Counted from the stretch's first letter, positions 28,971-38,163 are shown. The stretch: 64,000 nt of DNA from Nitrosomonas sp. HPC101 (GCF_009833125.1 NZ_QRCC01000002.1:62001-126000); one strand, 5' to 3'. Translations and numbers: made by a program. The notes: generated by a model not told the origin, from the sequence alone.

Positions 28971-29484
28971 TCTCACCATTTCCAGCATCCTGGTTCAGTT
29001 TATCCACTGAGAATTCGGGAAGAATCCTACCCGCATCCTGATATTCCGGACGAATCAGACTATGCCCCCGGAATGTCGGCACAATCAGCTGTTCATCCGT
29101 ACGAAATAGCTCTGCAACCGGCCGCAATCCCGCGCGCCAGGCTTCCATAGCCTCATCTGCCAGAGGTTTACCACGCTTGACCAGCTCGGGCTGTGGCCGT
29201 TTCTTACGCCGTTCATATTTCCGATAGGGTTGCAACACCATGCAACTCCCCAAAGGGAAACAGGGATACAGCCCCGGTATTTCCGGATAGACCAGAAGCG
29301 GTGGAGTGTAAAAAGGAAAATACGCCAAACCGCCTCCCAGCCAGATCTCCGGAAGAATCAAGGCTTGCCGGCTACGGAGAGACAGGCGGTCAGCACCAGA
29401 TTCGGAAAAACCTGTGCCGGGCGAAATGATCAGCATGCCAAGTATCCACAGCAGTCGGTCGTGCCTCCTTGTCAGCCATCTCAT
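28951..29484 (-). CDS. Secreted hypothetical protein
   Basis: About 177 aa from an ATG at 29484, set by a strong GGGGAGG site 6 bases upstream. An N-terminal hydrophobic stretch (LLWILGMLIISPGTGFS) suggests a signal peptide. The middle part is Pro- and aromatic-rich (AYFPFYTPPLLVYPEIPGLYPCFPLG), followed by a very basic linker (RKYERRKKRPQPELVKRG). No family recognised. It overlaps the GNAT gene and lies 105 bases from the divergent DUF89 gene. Confidence 0.6.
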   Translation of the reverse strand: MRWLTRRHDRLLWILGMLIISPGTGFSESGADRLSLRSRQALILPEIWLGGGLAYFPFYTPPLLVYPEIPGLYPCFPLGSCMVLQPYRKYERRKKRPQPELVKRGKPLADEAMEAWRAGLRPVAELFRTDEQLIVPTFRGHSLIRPEYQDAGRILPEFSVDKLNQDAGNGENEPSGE

Positions 29485-29589
29485 GGCTTCCTCCCCTTTC
29501 ATAACGCATGCACTTCATCAGCGGGCAATAGTCGTTCTGCTGCCCTGCCGGTACAATGCTCAATCCCAGTAATATTCAAGAATATCATT

Positions 29590-30756
29590 ATGCCATCTCG
29601 CCCGCCTCCCCTGATTCCGCCTCATCTGACAACTGCAGAACCCAATTCCTTTGCCGCCTTCTCCCTGGAAAAGCGGCTGCCCGTCATTCTTGGCAAGCTT
29701 ATAGACAATGCCGATACACCTGCTGCCCATGCGCTGCAACAACTGGCAACTGAAATGCAGAAAGGCACAATCACCTCCTTGCCGCCGACTATTTTCGGCA
29801 CGCTTGATCAGGTGATCGAACCGTACAGTGGGCGTCGCTGGGAGAATATGCCGTTTCTTACCGTTGAGCTCTATTTCTACGCGCGGATTTTGCTGGCTTG
29901 CGGCTATACCGCAGCTACACCGGTTGATCCGTTTCAATCAGCCAAGGAAATGGCCAACAAGCAGGCCATTGCATCGCTTGCCACACGGGCTGATTATTGC
30001 GATCCCGATTGCGCTATTGGAACGTTACTGGGCGGGTCGGTTATCGGAAACACAGCTGATCTCAGCCAGCACACCATTCCTGCAGCTAACCAGGTTTCGC
30101 TACTTGTGGACGAACGCGATGCAGCAGAGAGGCTGCTTACTTCTGGAATGCACCGGATTGATTTTATATTTGATAACGCCGGAACAGACGTACTGGCGGA
30201 TCTGCTACTGATCCGCAGAATCAGCAGCTATTGTCCAAACATCGTTGCACATGTCAGGCCCTGGCCGATGTTCATCTCGGACATGATACTGACTGATATG
30301 GAAAGGCTGATTGACAACCTGAAAACATCATCCGTGCCGATGGTACACCAGCTGGGAGAAGATATTGCCGAGCTGTTGCGTAATGGCCAGCTAATCATTC
30401 AGGCCAGTTCGTTACTAGGGCTACCGATCAGTTTTTGTGAAGATAGCCTAGCTCAGGAGATGTTCCAGGATTCTGCACTGGTAATTCTCAAAGGTGACCT
30501 GAACTACCGGCTCTTTGCCGGCGATCGTCGCTGGCCACATACTGCGGAGAAAGATTATTTCTTACAGCGCTTTGGCCGATCAGCCCTGTTTTTACGCACA
30601 CTGAAATCAGAAGTGCTGGCAGGGCTGTCAGCTGAAACGTTCGCACAAACCCGCCGATTGGAACCTGACTGGCTGACGAGTGGCCGCCATGGAATCATTC
30701 AGGTTTTTGCCACCAACGTATATGTTGCTCAAAATACAAGCATTAAATCACATTAA
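29590..30756 (+). CDS. DUF89 / ARMT1-like damage-control phosphatase family protein
   Basis: A protein of 388 aa from ATG 29590. The open frame extends upstream but homology starts at MPSRPPPLIPPHL. Family landmarks include the metal-site signature FIFDNAGTDVLADLLLI (Asp-Asn), HVRPWPMFISDM, and VILKGDLNYRLFAGDRRWPHT. These match the DUF89 (PF01937) family, in which members hydrolyse damaged phosphometabolites such as fructose 1-phosphate, or methylate carboxyls in the human homologue. The substrate here is unknown. The gene is alone on its strand, with IS-type debris downstream. Confidence 0.85.
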   Translation: MPSRPPPLIPPHLTTAEPNSFAAFSLEKRLPVILGKLIDNADTPAAHALQQLATEMQKGTITSLPPTIFGTLDQVIEPYSGRRWENMPFLTVELYFYARILLACGYTAATPVDPFQSAKEMANKQAIASLATRADYCDPDCAIGTLLGGSVIGNTADLSQHTIPAANQVSLLVDERDAAERLLTSGMHRIDFIFDNAGTDVLADLLLIRRISSYCPNIVAHVRPWPMFISDMILTDMERLIDNLKTSSVPMVHQLGEDIAELLRNGQLIIQASSLLGLPISFCEDSLAQEMFQDSALVILKGDLNYRLFAGDRRWPHTAEKDYFLQRFGRSALFLRTLKSEVLAGLSAETFAQTRRLEPDWLTSGRHGIIQVFATNVYVAQNTSIKSH

Positions 30757-30918
30757 ACAGCACAGACTCGATACACGGGTAAACGATTGCTGAGCCGCTT
30801 TGCTGACCGGCAACTGCCGGGAATCAGAAACCTGGATCAGACGTAATTCCTGATCACCCTGATACACCATAACACCAGCAGACTGTTCGAAAAATGCTTG
30901 GCTGGGCCATGGCTGCAT
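30748..30918 (-). pseudogene. Short minus-strand ORF, possible gene remnant
   Basis: A 56-codon frame, converging with the end of the DUF89 gene (9-base overlap at the 3' ends). The start is ATG at 30918-30916, and the translation contains FFEQSAGVMVYQGDQELRL and QVSDSRQLP, which looks like real protein, but no family is recognised. The frame stays open upstream into IS-end-like sequence (around 30945-30965), so this may be the 3' remnant of a gene cut by an insertion. Weak support. Confidence 0.25.
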
Positions 30919-30944
30919 AGCGTTGCTACTTCTGAGTGCTGTTA

Positions 30945-30965
30945 AAAATGGGGGATTACCCTGGA
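30945..30965. repeat. IS-end-like motif
   Basis: AAAATGGGGGATTACC here resembles AAATGGGAGGATTACC at 31789-31804, found just after the IS3-type transposase remnant. Such a sequence closes some IS3-family elements; a second copy 0.8 kb upstream suggests past insertion or rearrangement. Inference from similarity only. Confidence 0.3.
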
Positions 30966-31303
30966 CCCTATTCCTTATTCTCCTTTTTCTTGCTGATATT
31001 TACTGCTACCCACCTGATTTCTTTTAACGTTTTACTGATGTATTTTTCACACTCGATTAACTGGTTATCCTTGTTCCTGGAATTCATAATTTTGTAAACA
31101 ATATGGAGTATGATAAAATACAATAATAAAATCAAATTCTTACACTGAATCTATAATAGATGACTATTAGATTGAGGATTAAAAGTTTATTGGCAACGCA
31201 TTAAACACTTGATTACAGGTGTTCCTCTAAATGAAAATGATTAATCCAAACTGCATGAATAGTAATGTTGCCGATAAATTTCCCTTTAAAGGAGAGATTA
31301 GGA
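30966..31303. other. AT-rich intergenic region upstream of a small lipoprotein gene
   Basis: No gene is supported here. The segment is markedly AT-rich from about 31080 to 31180, with a TATAAT box at 31152-31157 that lacks a good -35 partner. It presumably holds the promoter of the small lipoprotein gene. Confidence 0.35.
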
Positions 31304-31495
31304 ATGAAACAAACATTTACTGTTGCTGCGTTATTAATGGCTTCAACTATTTTGACCGGGTGTCTCATCGATACAGATAGGCCTGGTAATAATCCGCCCA
31401 GCATGATGATGGAACGTGATTCGATGCCGGATAAGGTAAATCAAAGAACAGGACAAATAAACTCAAACAAAAACACAGAAGCAGAAACAAGGTAA
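31304..31495 (+). CDS. Small lipoprotein
   Basis: A 63-residue protein starting at ATG 31304, with GGAGAG 7 bases upstream. The signal peptide MKQTFTVAALLMASTILTGC ends with a lipobox LTGC. The mature part is about 44 residues, polar, and ends with many Asn, Lys and Glu residues (NSNKNTEAETR). A strong terminator follows, so it is a single-gene unit. No family or function recognised. Confidence 0.75.
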   Translation: MKQTFTVAALLMASTILTGCLIDTDRPGNNPPSMMMERDSMPDKVNQRTGQINSNKNTEAETR

Positions 31496-31513
31496 AAATA
31501 TAATAACGCAAGT

Positions 31514-31542
31514 AAAAAACCGCCTCGAAAGGCGGTTTTTTA
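31514..31542 (+). terminator. Rho-independent terminator after the small lipoprotein gene
   Basis: A stem of CCGCCT/AGGCGG, extended by A/T pairs (AAAAAACCGCCT and AGGCGGTTTTTT), closes a CGAA tetraloop and is followed by T residues. It is a textbook intrinsic terminator 18 bases after the stop codon; the A/T symmetry means it could also work from the other strand. Confidence 0.9.
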
Positions 31543-31651
31543 TTGAATATTTATGTCAGTTGACGGAATCAATCAGCGTCTCTTTAAGCCATTTGACCTG
31601 TCCGGGAATTTCCTACCAGTAAGAACTAGAGATTCTGGCCTCGGTTGTTAA

Positions 31652-31777
31652 TTCGTTGGTCAGGTTCAGAATTTCGCCACACACTGGCTCTGGATTTACA
31701 ATCACGAACGACCCAATATGGCTCTGGGCGGTATTACCCCAATTCAAAAATTAGCCATGGCAGCATATCTACTTTGA
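31652..31777 (+). pseudogene. IS3-family transposase OrfB, 3' remnant
   Basis: An open segment after an in-frame TAA encodes about 41 residues ending in a TGA. It contains HWLWIYNHERPNMALGGITP, the characteristic end of IS3-family integrase/transposases (the E-R-P-N/H-x-A-L-G block), and finishes with IQKLAMAAYLL. The rest of the transposase is missing, so this is a degenerate fragment. A likely IS end (AAATGGGAGGATTACC) follows at 31789-31804. Confidence 0.75.
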
Positions 31778-32035
31778 AGCACTGACCTAAATGGGAGGAT
31801 TACCGGTGGATTTTCCTCTTATCGAGGTGTCCGGACAAATTAGACCACAGCATATTTCCATGCTTTATAGCAGTCATCGGTCAAGATATAAAAGTCCGAA
31901 TCAATATGAGACAAAAACAGAAATAGTAAAATCGCTTAACTGATTTGTCCAGATTTAGGTGACCACGTCACTGTTCTCGATGCCTGCTTTACATTGCACT
32001 TCGAAACATCAATCATTGCGTTTGAGGAGAGAACG

Positions 32036-32344
32036 ATGTATGTTGCATCGCATGTGAAACTCATATTTGGTAACACTATGAAATCATCAACTATTCCGTC
32101 ACTACGCGTCACACCGGAGTTCCGCCGTGACGCAGAAAGCGTATTGCGTGAAGGGGAATCTCTAAGCGCTTTTGTTGAAGAGTCTCTGCGGCAACATATC
32201 GAACGTCGGCGAACCCAACAAGAATTCATAACACGTGGCCTGGCAGCACGAGAGGTGGCTAAGTCCTCCGGGCAGTATGCATCCAAGGCAGAAGTAATGA
32301 GTTCCTTGCGCTCCATACTGGATGAACAGAGAAGCAAAGGGTGA
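32036..32344 (+). CDS. Antitoxin, YlcI/YnfO-like family
   Basis: A protein of 102 aa from ATG 32036, which has a strong GAGGAG site 6 bases upstream; family similarity begins at MKSSTIPSLRVTPEFRRDAE, so ATG 32078 (88 aa) is an alternative start. The region LREGESLSAFVEESLRQHIERRRTQQEFITRG resembles ribbon-helix-helix-type antitoxins. The TGA overlaps the GTG start of the ParE-type toxin by 4 bases, the normal order for such pairs. It would neutralise the toxin and repress the pair. Confidence 0.75.
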   Translation: MYVASHVKLIFGNTMKSSTIPSLRVTPEFRRDAESVLREGESLSAFVEESLRQHIERRRTQQEFITRGLAAREVAKSSGQYASKAEVMSSLRSILDEQRSKG

Positions 32345-32640
32345 GCTTTAATATCCGTTTCACTCTGGAGGCAAAGGCAGATATCGAGCGGTTGTACAGA
32401 TTTCTTGCTGAGCACGACTTTGATGTCGCCGAAAGGACACCAGAGACCATTGGCAGTGCCTGGTCACTACTCGAACAGTCCCCGTTTTCTTGCCGAAAAA
32501 TTGACGATACGAATCCGTTTCTTCGCAAGTTTATTATTTCATTCGGAAATTCTGGTTACGTGGCTTTATTCGAAATCGAAGATAACAATACAGTTACTGT
32601 GCTAGCAGTGCGCCACCAATTAGAGGATGACTACTATTGA
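32341..32640 (+). CDS. RelE/ParE-family toxin
   Basis: A protein of 99 aa with a GTG start overlapping the antitoxin stop. Features of the family are the beginning NIRFTLEAKADIERLYRFL, an Arg in LRKFIISFGNSGYVALFEI and the C-terminal TVTVLAVRHQLEDDYY. Members act on ribosomal translation or DNA gyrase; which one applies cannot be told from the sequence. The pair sits in a scarred region of IS remnants, as toxin-antitoxin modules often do. Confidence 0.8.
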   Translation: MSFNIRFTLEAKADIERLYRFLAEHDFDVAERTPETIGSAWSLLEQSPFSCRKIDDTNPFLRKFIISFGNSGYVALFEIEDNNTVTVLAVRHQLEDDYY

Positions 32641-32672
32641 CCTGTGCGCGGCGAGCCCTGAATCGCCCCGGG

Positions 32673-32738
32673 AATAGTCACAAAGGTAAAGTCATCTGGT
32701 CCACCGGATTATCAGGCTCCGGCAAATCCAGAGCCTGA
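32673..32738 (+). pseudogene. Fragment of an APS kinase (cysC) P-loop region
   Basis: A short segment reads [19 protein letters not shown] and then stops. It closely matches [19 protein letters not shown] of the cysC domain at 35842-35898, at DNA as well as protein level, and matching ceases right after the P-loop. It lies between the ParE-type toxin and the 3' end of a GT2 gene, and looks like a duplicated or translocated scrap. Too short to be functional. Confidence 0.6.
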
Positions 32739-32749
32739 TAGAAATCAGG

Positions 32750-33694
32750 CTAAAACCGCTTGAACAGCGCAGCCAGCCACAGGGTAATATCTCCCCGAAA
32801 AGTCTGCCGATAAAGTCCTGTACGATATAAACCCGCAAGCCGTTTCCACAGTGAAGCACTCCGAAAGCGGGAAAATTCGTCATAAATGAAACGATTTTCC
32901 GGTGTCAGTTGTTCGTGCAAACCGGACAACGCCTCAAGATTCCGTGTATTCCACCGCTGGTGCTCCCCGGCCAACATCTGACCGAAGCGTTTCATTTGAG
33001 CAACAAGCCCGGTATTCGCTCCGATCAGGTTGGCCGCATGCTGACGATACCGCAGACAAGGAACCGGATCATAAATCACGATACCCCCGCAACCAGTAAC
33101 CACCATATACAAAAACCAGTCATGCACAACAGGATCTATACCTGAGCCCGCTTTCAATACCAGTTTCCTGGCCGCATGGTTGAACACCATGGTGTTACCG
33201 CTTCCTATATTTTGTATAAGTGCGTTACGAAAATCGGGAGTGCGTCTGAACAGGGGTGACAAACCGATTTCAATATTCCGTTCGTTAACCAAGCTTGTCC
33301 GGGAACAATAAAGTGCCGGGGTTTCGCAAGGAATATCGGACAATACCCTAACAGCATGCAAAAGCTTGTCTTCATGCCAGATATCATCCTGGTCAGATAA
33401 GGCATAGTAATCCGCCTGGATTGAGCTATCACAAATCAGCGACAGGAAGTTCTGACAAAACCCGTTTCTTGGCCCCTGAATAACACGCAGTCGATCCGTT
33501 TTTGCCTCGAAGGTGCGCAAAATATCCTGCGTGGAATCCTGCGAACCGTCATCCGATACATACAAATACCAATTCCGGTATGCCTGTGCTTCGATTGAAT
33601 CCAGCTGCTCCTGCAAATATTCTGCACCATTGTAGGTGCACATCAGGATAGCCACTCGTTGATCAAGCAAACCACTCAATTCGTCCCCAGCCAT
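32750..33694 (-). CDS. Glycosyltransferase family 2
   Basis: A protein of 314 aa with a GT-A fold start: VAILMCTYNGAEYLQEQLDSI, VSDDGSQDSTQDIL (nucleotide-sugar site), DYYALSDQDDIWHEDKL (metal-binding D-x-D region). The C-terminal part includes LYMVVTGCGGIVIYDPVPCLRYRQH. It is clearly paralogous to the product of the gene at 53669, sharing nearly all blocks including GSGNTMVFN. It would add a sugar to a surface glycan; donor and acceptor unknown. Its upstream neighbour is cysQ. Confidence 0.87.
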   Translation of the reverse strand: MAGDELSGLLDQRVAILMCTYNGAEYLQEQLDSIEAQAYRNWYLYVSDDGSQDSTQDILRTFEAKTDRLRVIQGPRNGFCQNFLSLICDSSIQADYYALSDQDDIWHEDKLLHAVRVLSDIPCETPALYCSRTSLVNERNIEIGLSPLFRRTPDFRNALIQNIGSGNTMVFNHAARKLVLKAGSGIDPVVHDWFLYMVVTGCGGIVIYDPVPCLRYRQHAANLIGANTGLVAQMKRFGQMLAGEHQRWNTRNLEALSGLHEQLTPENRFIYDEFSRFRSASLWKRLAGLYRTGLYRQTFRGDITLWLAALFKRF

Positions 33695-33713
33695 CCCTGA
33701 ACTGTCCAGCCAA

Positions 33714-34502
33714 TTAAACAGGAATCAATGCAACATCGCGCACGGCAATGAACGCCGGATTCAGTACGCCTGGTTTGCCGTAACGCAATGCTCGCCCATC
33801 CAGGTCGATCACCTTGCCACCCGCTCCCTCCAGAATAGCCTGAGCAGCTGCGGTATCCCATTCGCTGGTTGGTGCAAGACGCGGATAAATATCCGCCATG
33901 CCTTCTGCCACGCGACAAAATTTCAAGGAACTGCCAACCTGTAACAATAGCACTTCTCCCAGGCGATCTATAAACGTCTGCGTCCCAGCATCGAGATGGC
34001 TTCTGCTCGCTACCACACGGCAAATATCTTCAGGCTCTCCCGAACTCACGCAAATCGTCCAGGTATCTGATTCCGTTCTTCTAAATGCTCCCAAACCTGG
34101 GCCACCCCAATACATACAATCCATAGCAGGCGCGTATACAGCGCCGAGTACACTACGGCCTTCTTCAATCAAAGCGACGTTCACGGTAAATTCGCCATTG
34201 TGGCTAATAAATTCCCGAGTGCCATCAAGTGGATCAATCAACCAAAAACGATTTTTACCATCCCGATACGGATGGGATGTCTCATCTTCCTCCGATACGA
34301 TCGGGCAACCCGCTATCAGTAACTTCAAGCGTTGCACCAACACATCATGCGCCGCCAGATCAGCTCGAGTAACCGGACTTTGATCAACCTTCTGCTGAAA
34401 ATCAATCTCCCCAGCCCGGTATACTGCCATGATAGCGTCACCCGCCGCCTGAACAATCGGCAACAATTCTGTCAGCAAGGCAGTAAGATCAATTTTTTGC
34501 AT
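33714..34502 (-). CDS. cysQ: 3'(2'),5'-bisphosphate nucleotidase CysQ
   Basis: A protein of 262 aa from ATG 34502; the longer frame adds 30 residues not seen in the family. It removes the 3'-phosphate of PAP (the by-product of PAPS use). Metal-site motifs are VSEEDETSHPY, WLIDPLDGTREFI and SEWDTAAAQAIL (the phosphatase family E-E, D-P-L-D-G-T and W-D). The divergent gene 47 bases away encodes an APS-kinase fusion, so synthesis and clearance of PAPS lie together, which fits the sulfotransferase gene at 45732. Confidence 0.93.
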   Translation of the reverse strand: MQKIDLTALLTELLPIVQAAGDAIMAVYRAGEIDFQQKVDQSPVTRADLAAHDVLVQRLKLLIAGCPIVSEEDETSHPYRDGKNRFWLIDPLDGTREFISHNGEFTVNVALIEEGRSVLGAVYAPAMDCMYWGGPGLGAFRRTESDTWTICVSSGEPEDICRVVASRSHLDAGTQTFIDRLGEVLLLQVGSSLKFCRVAEGMADIYPRLAPTSEWDTAAAQAILEGAGGKVIDLDGRALRYGKPGVLNPAFIAVRDVALIPV

Positions 34503-34549
34503 AATGAAATTATATTTCGTAACCAACCACATCAGCCTGCCAACAAATA

Positions 34550-36355
34550 ATGCATCAGGAAGAGACTCTAACAACCGAACCGCCAATAGCATCCACCCAA
34601 TCTGACAGGCTGCACGTTCTCATTTGCGGAGATAAAAATAGCGGCAAGCGTACCTTATTCGACTTCCTGTTGAATAATCTCTCCAAAGCAGCAAGCCACC
34701 AACAAACACAAGACAACAATTTCAACTTCGAACACAAATCCAGCGCCGTCGATAGTGAAACCTGGTCCATTGCTTCAACGACAGGACGTGAATTCTCGAT
34801 CACCATTGCAACAGCACCCGAGAGAAACAACCGCGAAATACATGCTGCACTCTTCAAGGCAAACGTCGCAATCATTCTGATCGACGCCACCTGCGGAATA
34901 CAAACCCAGGCCAAATGGTACGCTTATCTGGCATCGTCCTTCAAAATTCGCCATCTCATTCTCGGCGTCAACAAGATGGATCTGATGGATTTTGATCCTC
35001 ACATCTTTCGCAGTATCGAACAGGACTTTCACGATCTGTGCAGTCACCTGGATTTTGCAAGTACCGCAATCATACCCATGGCGTCGCTTCAGGGGAATAA
35101 CGTTCTCAATCCCTCCATCCATACCTCCTGGTACGACGGCTTCTCACTGATTGGCTATCTGGCAACCATAGAAACAGCAAAAATAACTGACAACCGCTTC
35201 ATATTTCTGGCGCAAAAAAATAATCCAGCGAACATCCACTCTGATCGTTGCAACGGAATGATCGCTAATGGTCAAATTACTATAGGTGACACGGTACGTA
35301 TTGCTGCTTCCGGGGAAACTGCGCGGGTAAAAGACATTCGCACTTTAAACAAAGATGTATTTGAAGCGCATACGAATGAAGTTGTCACTCTGATACTGGA
35401 TAAAGAGGTGAAAATTTCGTGCAATGATGTTATTTCAGCCGCGCACTCACCTCTGGAAACAACGGATCAATTTACTGCCGTAGTGATCTGGACGCACGCT
35501 GAACCAGGATTAGTCGGTCGAAACTACCGGCTAATCCTGTCTAATCAGCAAGTCGACGCATCCATTACTACCATTAAATATCGCCTTGACGTAAATACTG
35601 GTATCCACGAAGCATGCCAACAGCTAAAACAAAATGATATTGCGGCATGCAATCTGGCGCTGAACCATCCGGTAGCATTCGATACCTATACCACGCTGCC
35701 CGTACTGGGTAGTTTTGTGCTGGTGGATCAATACAGCCACGCCACGATAGCCACGGGATTGATTATGCATAATCTGCGCCGAGCACAAAATGTGCACCGG
35801 CAGGCCCTCAGCATTTGTCGCGAAGATCGTGAACGCTTAAATGGTCACAAAGGCAAGGTTATCTGGCTCACCGGACTGTCCGGCTCCGGGAAATCCACCA
35901 TTGCCAATGCACTGGAAAAGCAGCTGCACTCACAAGGCAAGCGGACCTATATCCTGGATGGCGACAATGTGCGCCACGGATTAAACAAAGACCTTGGTTT
36001 TACCAATGCCGACCGGGTAGAAAATATCCGCCGTGTTGCAGAAGTAGCAAAACTGATGATGGATGCCGGCCTGATCGTGATCACCGCTTTTATCAGCCCG
36101 TTTAGAGCGGAACGCGAAATGGCCCGACAACTTATCGGGAAAGAAAACTTTGTCGAGGTTTATATCGACACCCCACTGGAAATATGCGAGCAACGCGATC
36201 CAAAAGGGCTATACAAAAAGGCAAGAAGCGGAGAGCTACCGAATATGACAGGGATTAGCAGCCCTTATGAATCACCAGAACACCCCAGCCTGGTCATTGA
36301 TGGCACAGACACAGTTTCCGCAATACTGGTATCACTGCTCACCAGGTTCGAGTAA
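34550..36355 (+). CDS. cysC: CysN-like/CysC fusion with an intact APS kinase domain
   Basis: A protein of 601 aa. Residues about 20-420 align with the CysN GTPase and its beta-barrel domains, but the nucleotide motifs are degraded: the P-loop is GDKNSGKRT (Arg in place of Ser/Thr), the switch II Asp-x-x-Gly-His is gone (ATAPERN), and the switch I stretch is shortened; only NKMD remains. Residues about 430-601 are a complete CysC domain: [35 protein letters not shown], and [12 protein letters not shown]. It should make PAPS from APS. No cysD is nearby, so sulfurylase activity of the first part is doubtful. Its 3' end overlaps gmhB by 24 bases on the opposite strand. Confidence 0.88.
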   Translation: MHQEETLTTEPPIASTQSDRLHVLICGDKNSGKRTLFDFLLNNLSKAASHQQTQDNNFNFEHKSSAVDSETWSIASTTGREFSITIATAPERNNREIHAALFKANVAIILIDATCGIQTQAKWYAYLASSFKIRHLILGVNKMDLMDFDPHIFRSIEQDFHDLCSHLDFASTAIIPMASLQGNNVLNPSIHTSWYDGFSLIGYLATIETAKITDNRFIFLAQKNNPANIHSDRCNGMIANGQITIGDTVRIAASGETARVKDIRTLNKDVFEAHTNEVVTLILDKEVKISCNDVISAAHSPLETTDQFTAVVIWTHAEPGLVGRNYRLILSNQQVDASITTIKYRLDVNTGIHEACQQLKQNDIAACNLALNHPVAFDTYTTLPVLGSFVLVDQYSHATIATGLIMHNLRRAQNVHRQALSICREDRERLNGHKGKVIWLTGLSGSGKSTIANALEKQLHSQGKRTYILDGDNVRHGLNKDLGFTNADRVENIRRVAEVAKLMMDAGLIVITAFISPFRAEREMARQLIGKENFVEVYIDTPLEICEQRDPKGLYKKARSGELPNMTGISSPYESPEHPSLVIDGTDTVSAILVSLLTRFE

Positions 36356-36889
36356 ATTTTTCAAAAGAAATTGTTCCACTTCTACCAATCCCGATATGGA
36401 AATAGCTGCATGACAAGGATCTGTAGAACGAAATAAAAAACGCACAGGGATACCAGCAGCGGCGGCTGCTTCAATATCACTGGCCTTGTCACCAACAAGC
36501 ACACACCGGCTCAGATCCAGCTCATGCTCACGTGCTGCTTGAAAGAACATACCCGGATTAGGCTTGCGAAACTCACTCTCTTGCCGGTAATGACCCACGC
36601 CATGCTTGGGGTGGAAGGGACAAAAATAAACGGCATCGATGCTTGCACTTTGATCTTCAAAGCGCTGTCGCATCCATTGTGTAAGCGCGTGAAACTGTGC
36701 CTCGGTATAGTAACCCCGACCAATCCCAGCCTGATTAGTAATGACGATTACCTTGTAGCCTACATCACGTGCTGTACGAACCAGATCAAATATATCCGGC
36801 ACGAATTCAAAATCCTGTGGCTGATAAACATACCCGTGGTCGATATTAATCACTCCATCACGATCCAGGAATAGTGCTGCATTGGCCAC
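36332..36889 (-). CDS. gmhB: D-glycero-beta-D-manno-heptose 1,7-bisphosphate 7-phosphatase-type
   Basis: A protein of 185 aa, a HAD-superfamily phosphatase. The nucleophile motif is [17 protein letters not shown], then [16 protein letters not shown], a zinc-like cluster region [22 protein letters not shown] and [17 protein letters not shown]. In GmhB proteins the zinc site usually has three Cys and one His; here only the first Cys of that set is evident, so the zinc site is partial. Position between hddC and the cysC fusion, and with gmhA and hddA, supports the heptose role. Confidence 0.88.
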   Translation of the reverse strand: MANAALFLDRDGVINIDHGYVYQPQDFEFVPDIFDLVRTARDVGYKVIVITNQAGIGRGYYTEAQFHALTQWMRQRFEDQSASIDAVYFCPFHPKHGVGHYRQESEFRKPNPGMFFQAAREHELDLSRCVLVGDKASDIEAAAAAGIPVRFLFRSTDPCHAAISISGLVEVEQFLLKNLLEPGEQ

Positions 36890-36892
36890 AGA

Positions 36893-37582
36893 TCAAAATC
36901 CGGCTAGTTCAGTCTGTGCACGCAGAAAATCCTCTGGCACTCCTATATCGATGAACTTTCCTGCTGTAACGAATATATCAAATTCTTCACGTGCCACGGT
37001 CGGTGTGAGAAAGTCAGACTCCAGTGAGAACGGTTGGTCGGCAGGAAAACCGTCCAGCTGCTGACGCTTGAGTACATAACACCCGGCATTGATCAAGCCT
37101 GGTCCTGCAATATCTTTTCCGGCAAACCCCTGCACCACGCCATCGCTTGCAAGTAAACGACCATAACGCGACGTATCCGACACTGCCCGTCCGACAATGA
37201 TAGGGCGCTGCCTAGCTTGCCATTGCTGTTCCACACGATCGATTTCCAGATCCAGAAATGTATCTCCATTGAATACGAATACGTGATCAGAAATCGCCTG
37301 TTCAAGCGACAGACGTACCCCGCCGCCTGTGCCAAGCGGTTGATCTTCTATCACATAAATCAAATCCATACCTGCATGAAGCGATCCAAAATAGCTACTG
37401 ACCTTCTCTGCCATGAACCCCACCGAGAGGATGATCCGCTTGAAACCTTTACGTGCCAGCACATTAAGCAGAATTTCCAGAAATGGACGACCCGCAATCG
37501 GCGCCATAGGCTTGGGTACATCAGCTACGATCGTGCGTAAGCGCGTGCCCAACCCTCCGGCCAGAATGATGCCTTCCATCAA
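36893..37582 (-). CDS. hddC: D-glycero-alpha-D-manno-heptose 1-phosphate guanylyltransferase-type
   Basis: A protein of 229 aa with a nucleotidyltransferase fold: [27 protein letters not shown] (nucleotide-binding loop), [20 protein letters not shown], and [13 protein letters not shown] (metal-binding). The company it keeps (gmhA, gmhB, hddA) identifies the likely sugar as D-glycero-alpha-D-manno-heptose 1-phosphate, giving GDP-heptose. It overlaps gmhA by 4 bases and precedes gmhB by 3. Mannose-1-phosphate use cannot be excluded by sequence alone. Confidence 0.85.
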   Translation of the reverse strand: MMEGIILAGGLGTRLRTIVADVPKPMAPIAGRPFLEILLNVLARKGFKRIILSVGFMAEKVSSYFGSLHAGMDLIYVIEDQPLGTGGGVRLSLEQAISDHVFVFNGDTFLDLEIDRVEQQWQARQRPIIVGRAVSDTSRYGRLLASDGVVQGFAGKDIAGPGLINAGCYVLKRQQLDGFPADQPFSLESDFLTPTVAREEFDIFVTAGKFIDIGVPEDFLRAQTELAGF

Positions 37583-38163
37583 GCAGGAGCCTTGAACAGT
37601 GTACGCTCCACCAGACCACAGAGGATATGGCCCAGTACGGCGTGACCTTCCTGAATCTTCGGCGTATCTGCCGACGGAACGTCTAAATAATAGTCACATA
37701 AATTTTTCATCGGGCCGCCCCGGTTACCCGCCATACCGATACAAATGACTTCTTTCTGCCGGGCTACCTCCAATGCCGCCAAAACGTTGGAAGATTTGCC
37801 CGAAGTAGAGTAGGCAATGAATACATCGCCTTTTTGCGCATGCGCCTGCACCTGCCGTGCAAACAGATTTTCATAACCATAATCGTTACCGATAGCAGTC
37901 AAAATCGATGTATCTGTAGTCAGCGCAATTGCCGGCAGACCCGGCCGATCAAAAGCAAAACGGCTGACAAACTCTCCAGCGATATGCTGCGCATCAGCAG
38001 CACTGCCACCATTACCTGCCAACAGGATTTTATTACCCGCTTGCATACAGCCGATACAAGCTTGGGCTGCTGCTTCAACACGGGACAGTAACCCCTCATC
38101 CGCCAACATAACTGATACGGTCTGCTGGGTTTCCTGAATCTGGGAATAAATGTAGCTTCTCAT
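37579..38163 (-). CDS. gmhA: Sedoheptulose 7-phosphate isomerase
   Basis: A protein of 194 aa, SIS-domain type. It converts sedoheptulose 7-phosphate to D-glycero-manno-heptose 7-phosphate. The family blocks [47 protein letters not shown] and [17 protein letters not shown] are visible, with the active-site His in the last part ([15 protein letters not shown]). It overlaps hddA at its 5' side and hddC at its 3' side by 4 bases each, so the three are probably translated together. Confidence 0.94.
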   Translation of the reverse strand: MRSYIYSQIQETQQTVSVMLADEGLLSRVEAAAQACIGCMQAGNKILLAGNGGSAADAQHIAGEFVSRFAFDRPGLPAIALTTDTSILTAIGNDYGYENLFARQVQAHAQKGDVFIAYSTSGKSSNVLAALEVARQKEVICIGMAGNRGGPMKNLCDYYLDVPSADTPKIQEGHAVLGHILCGLVERTLFKAPA

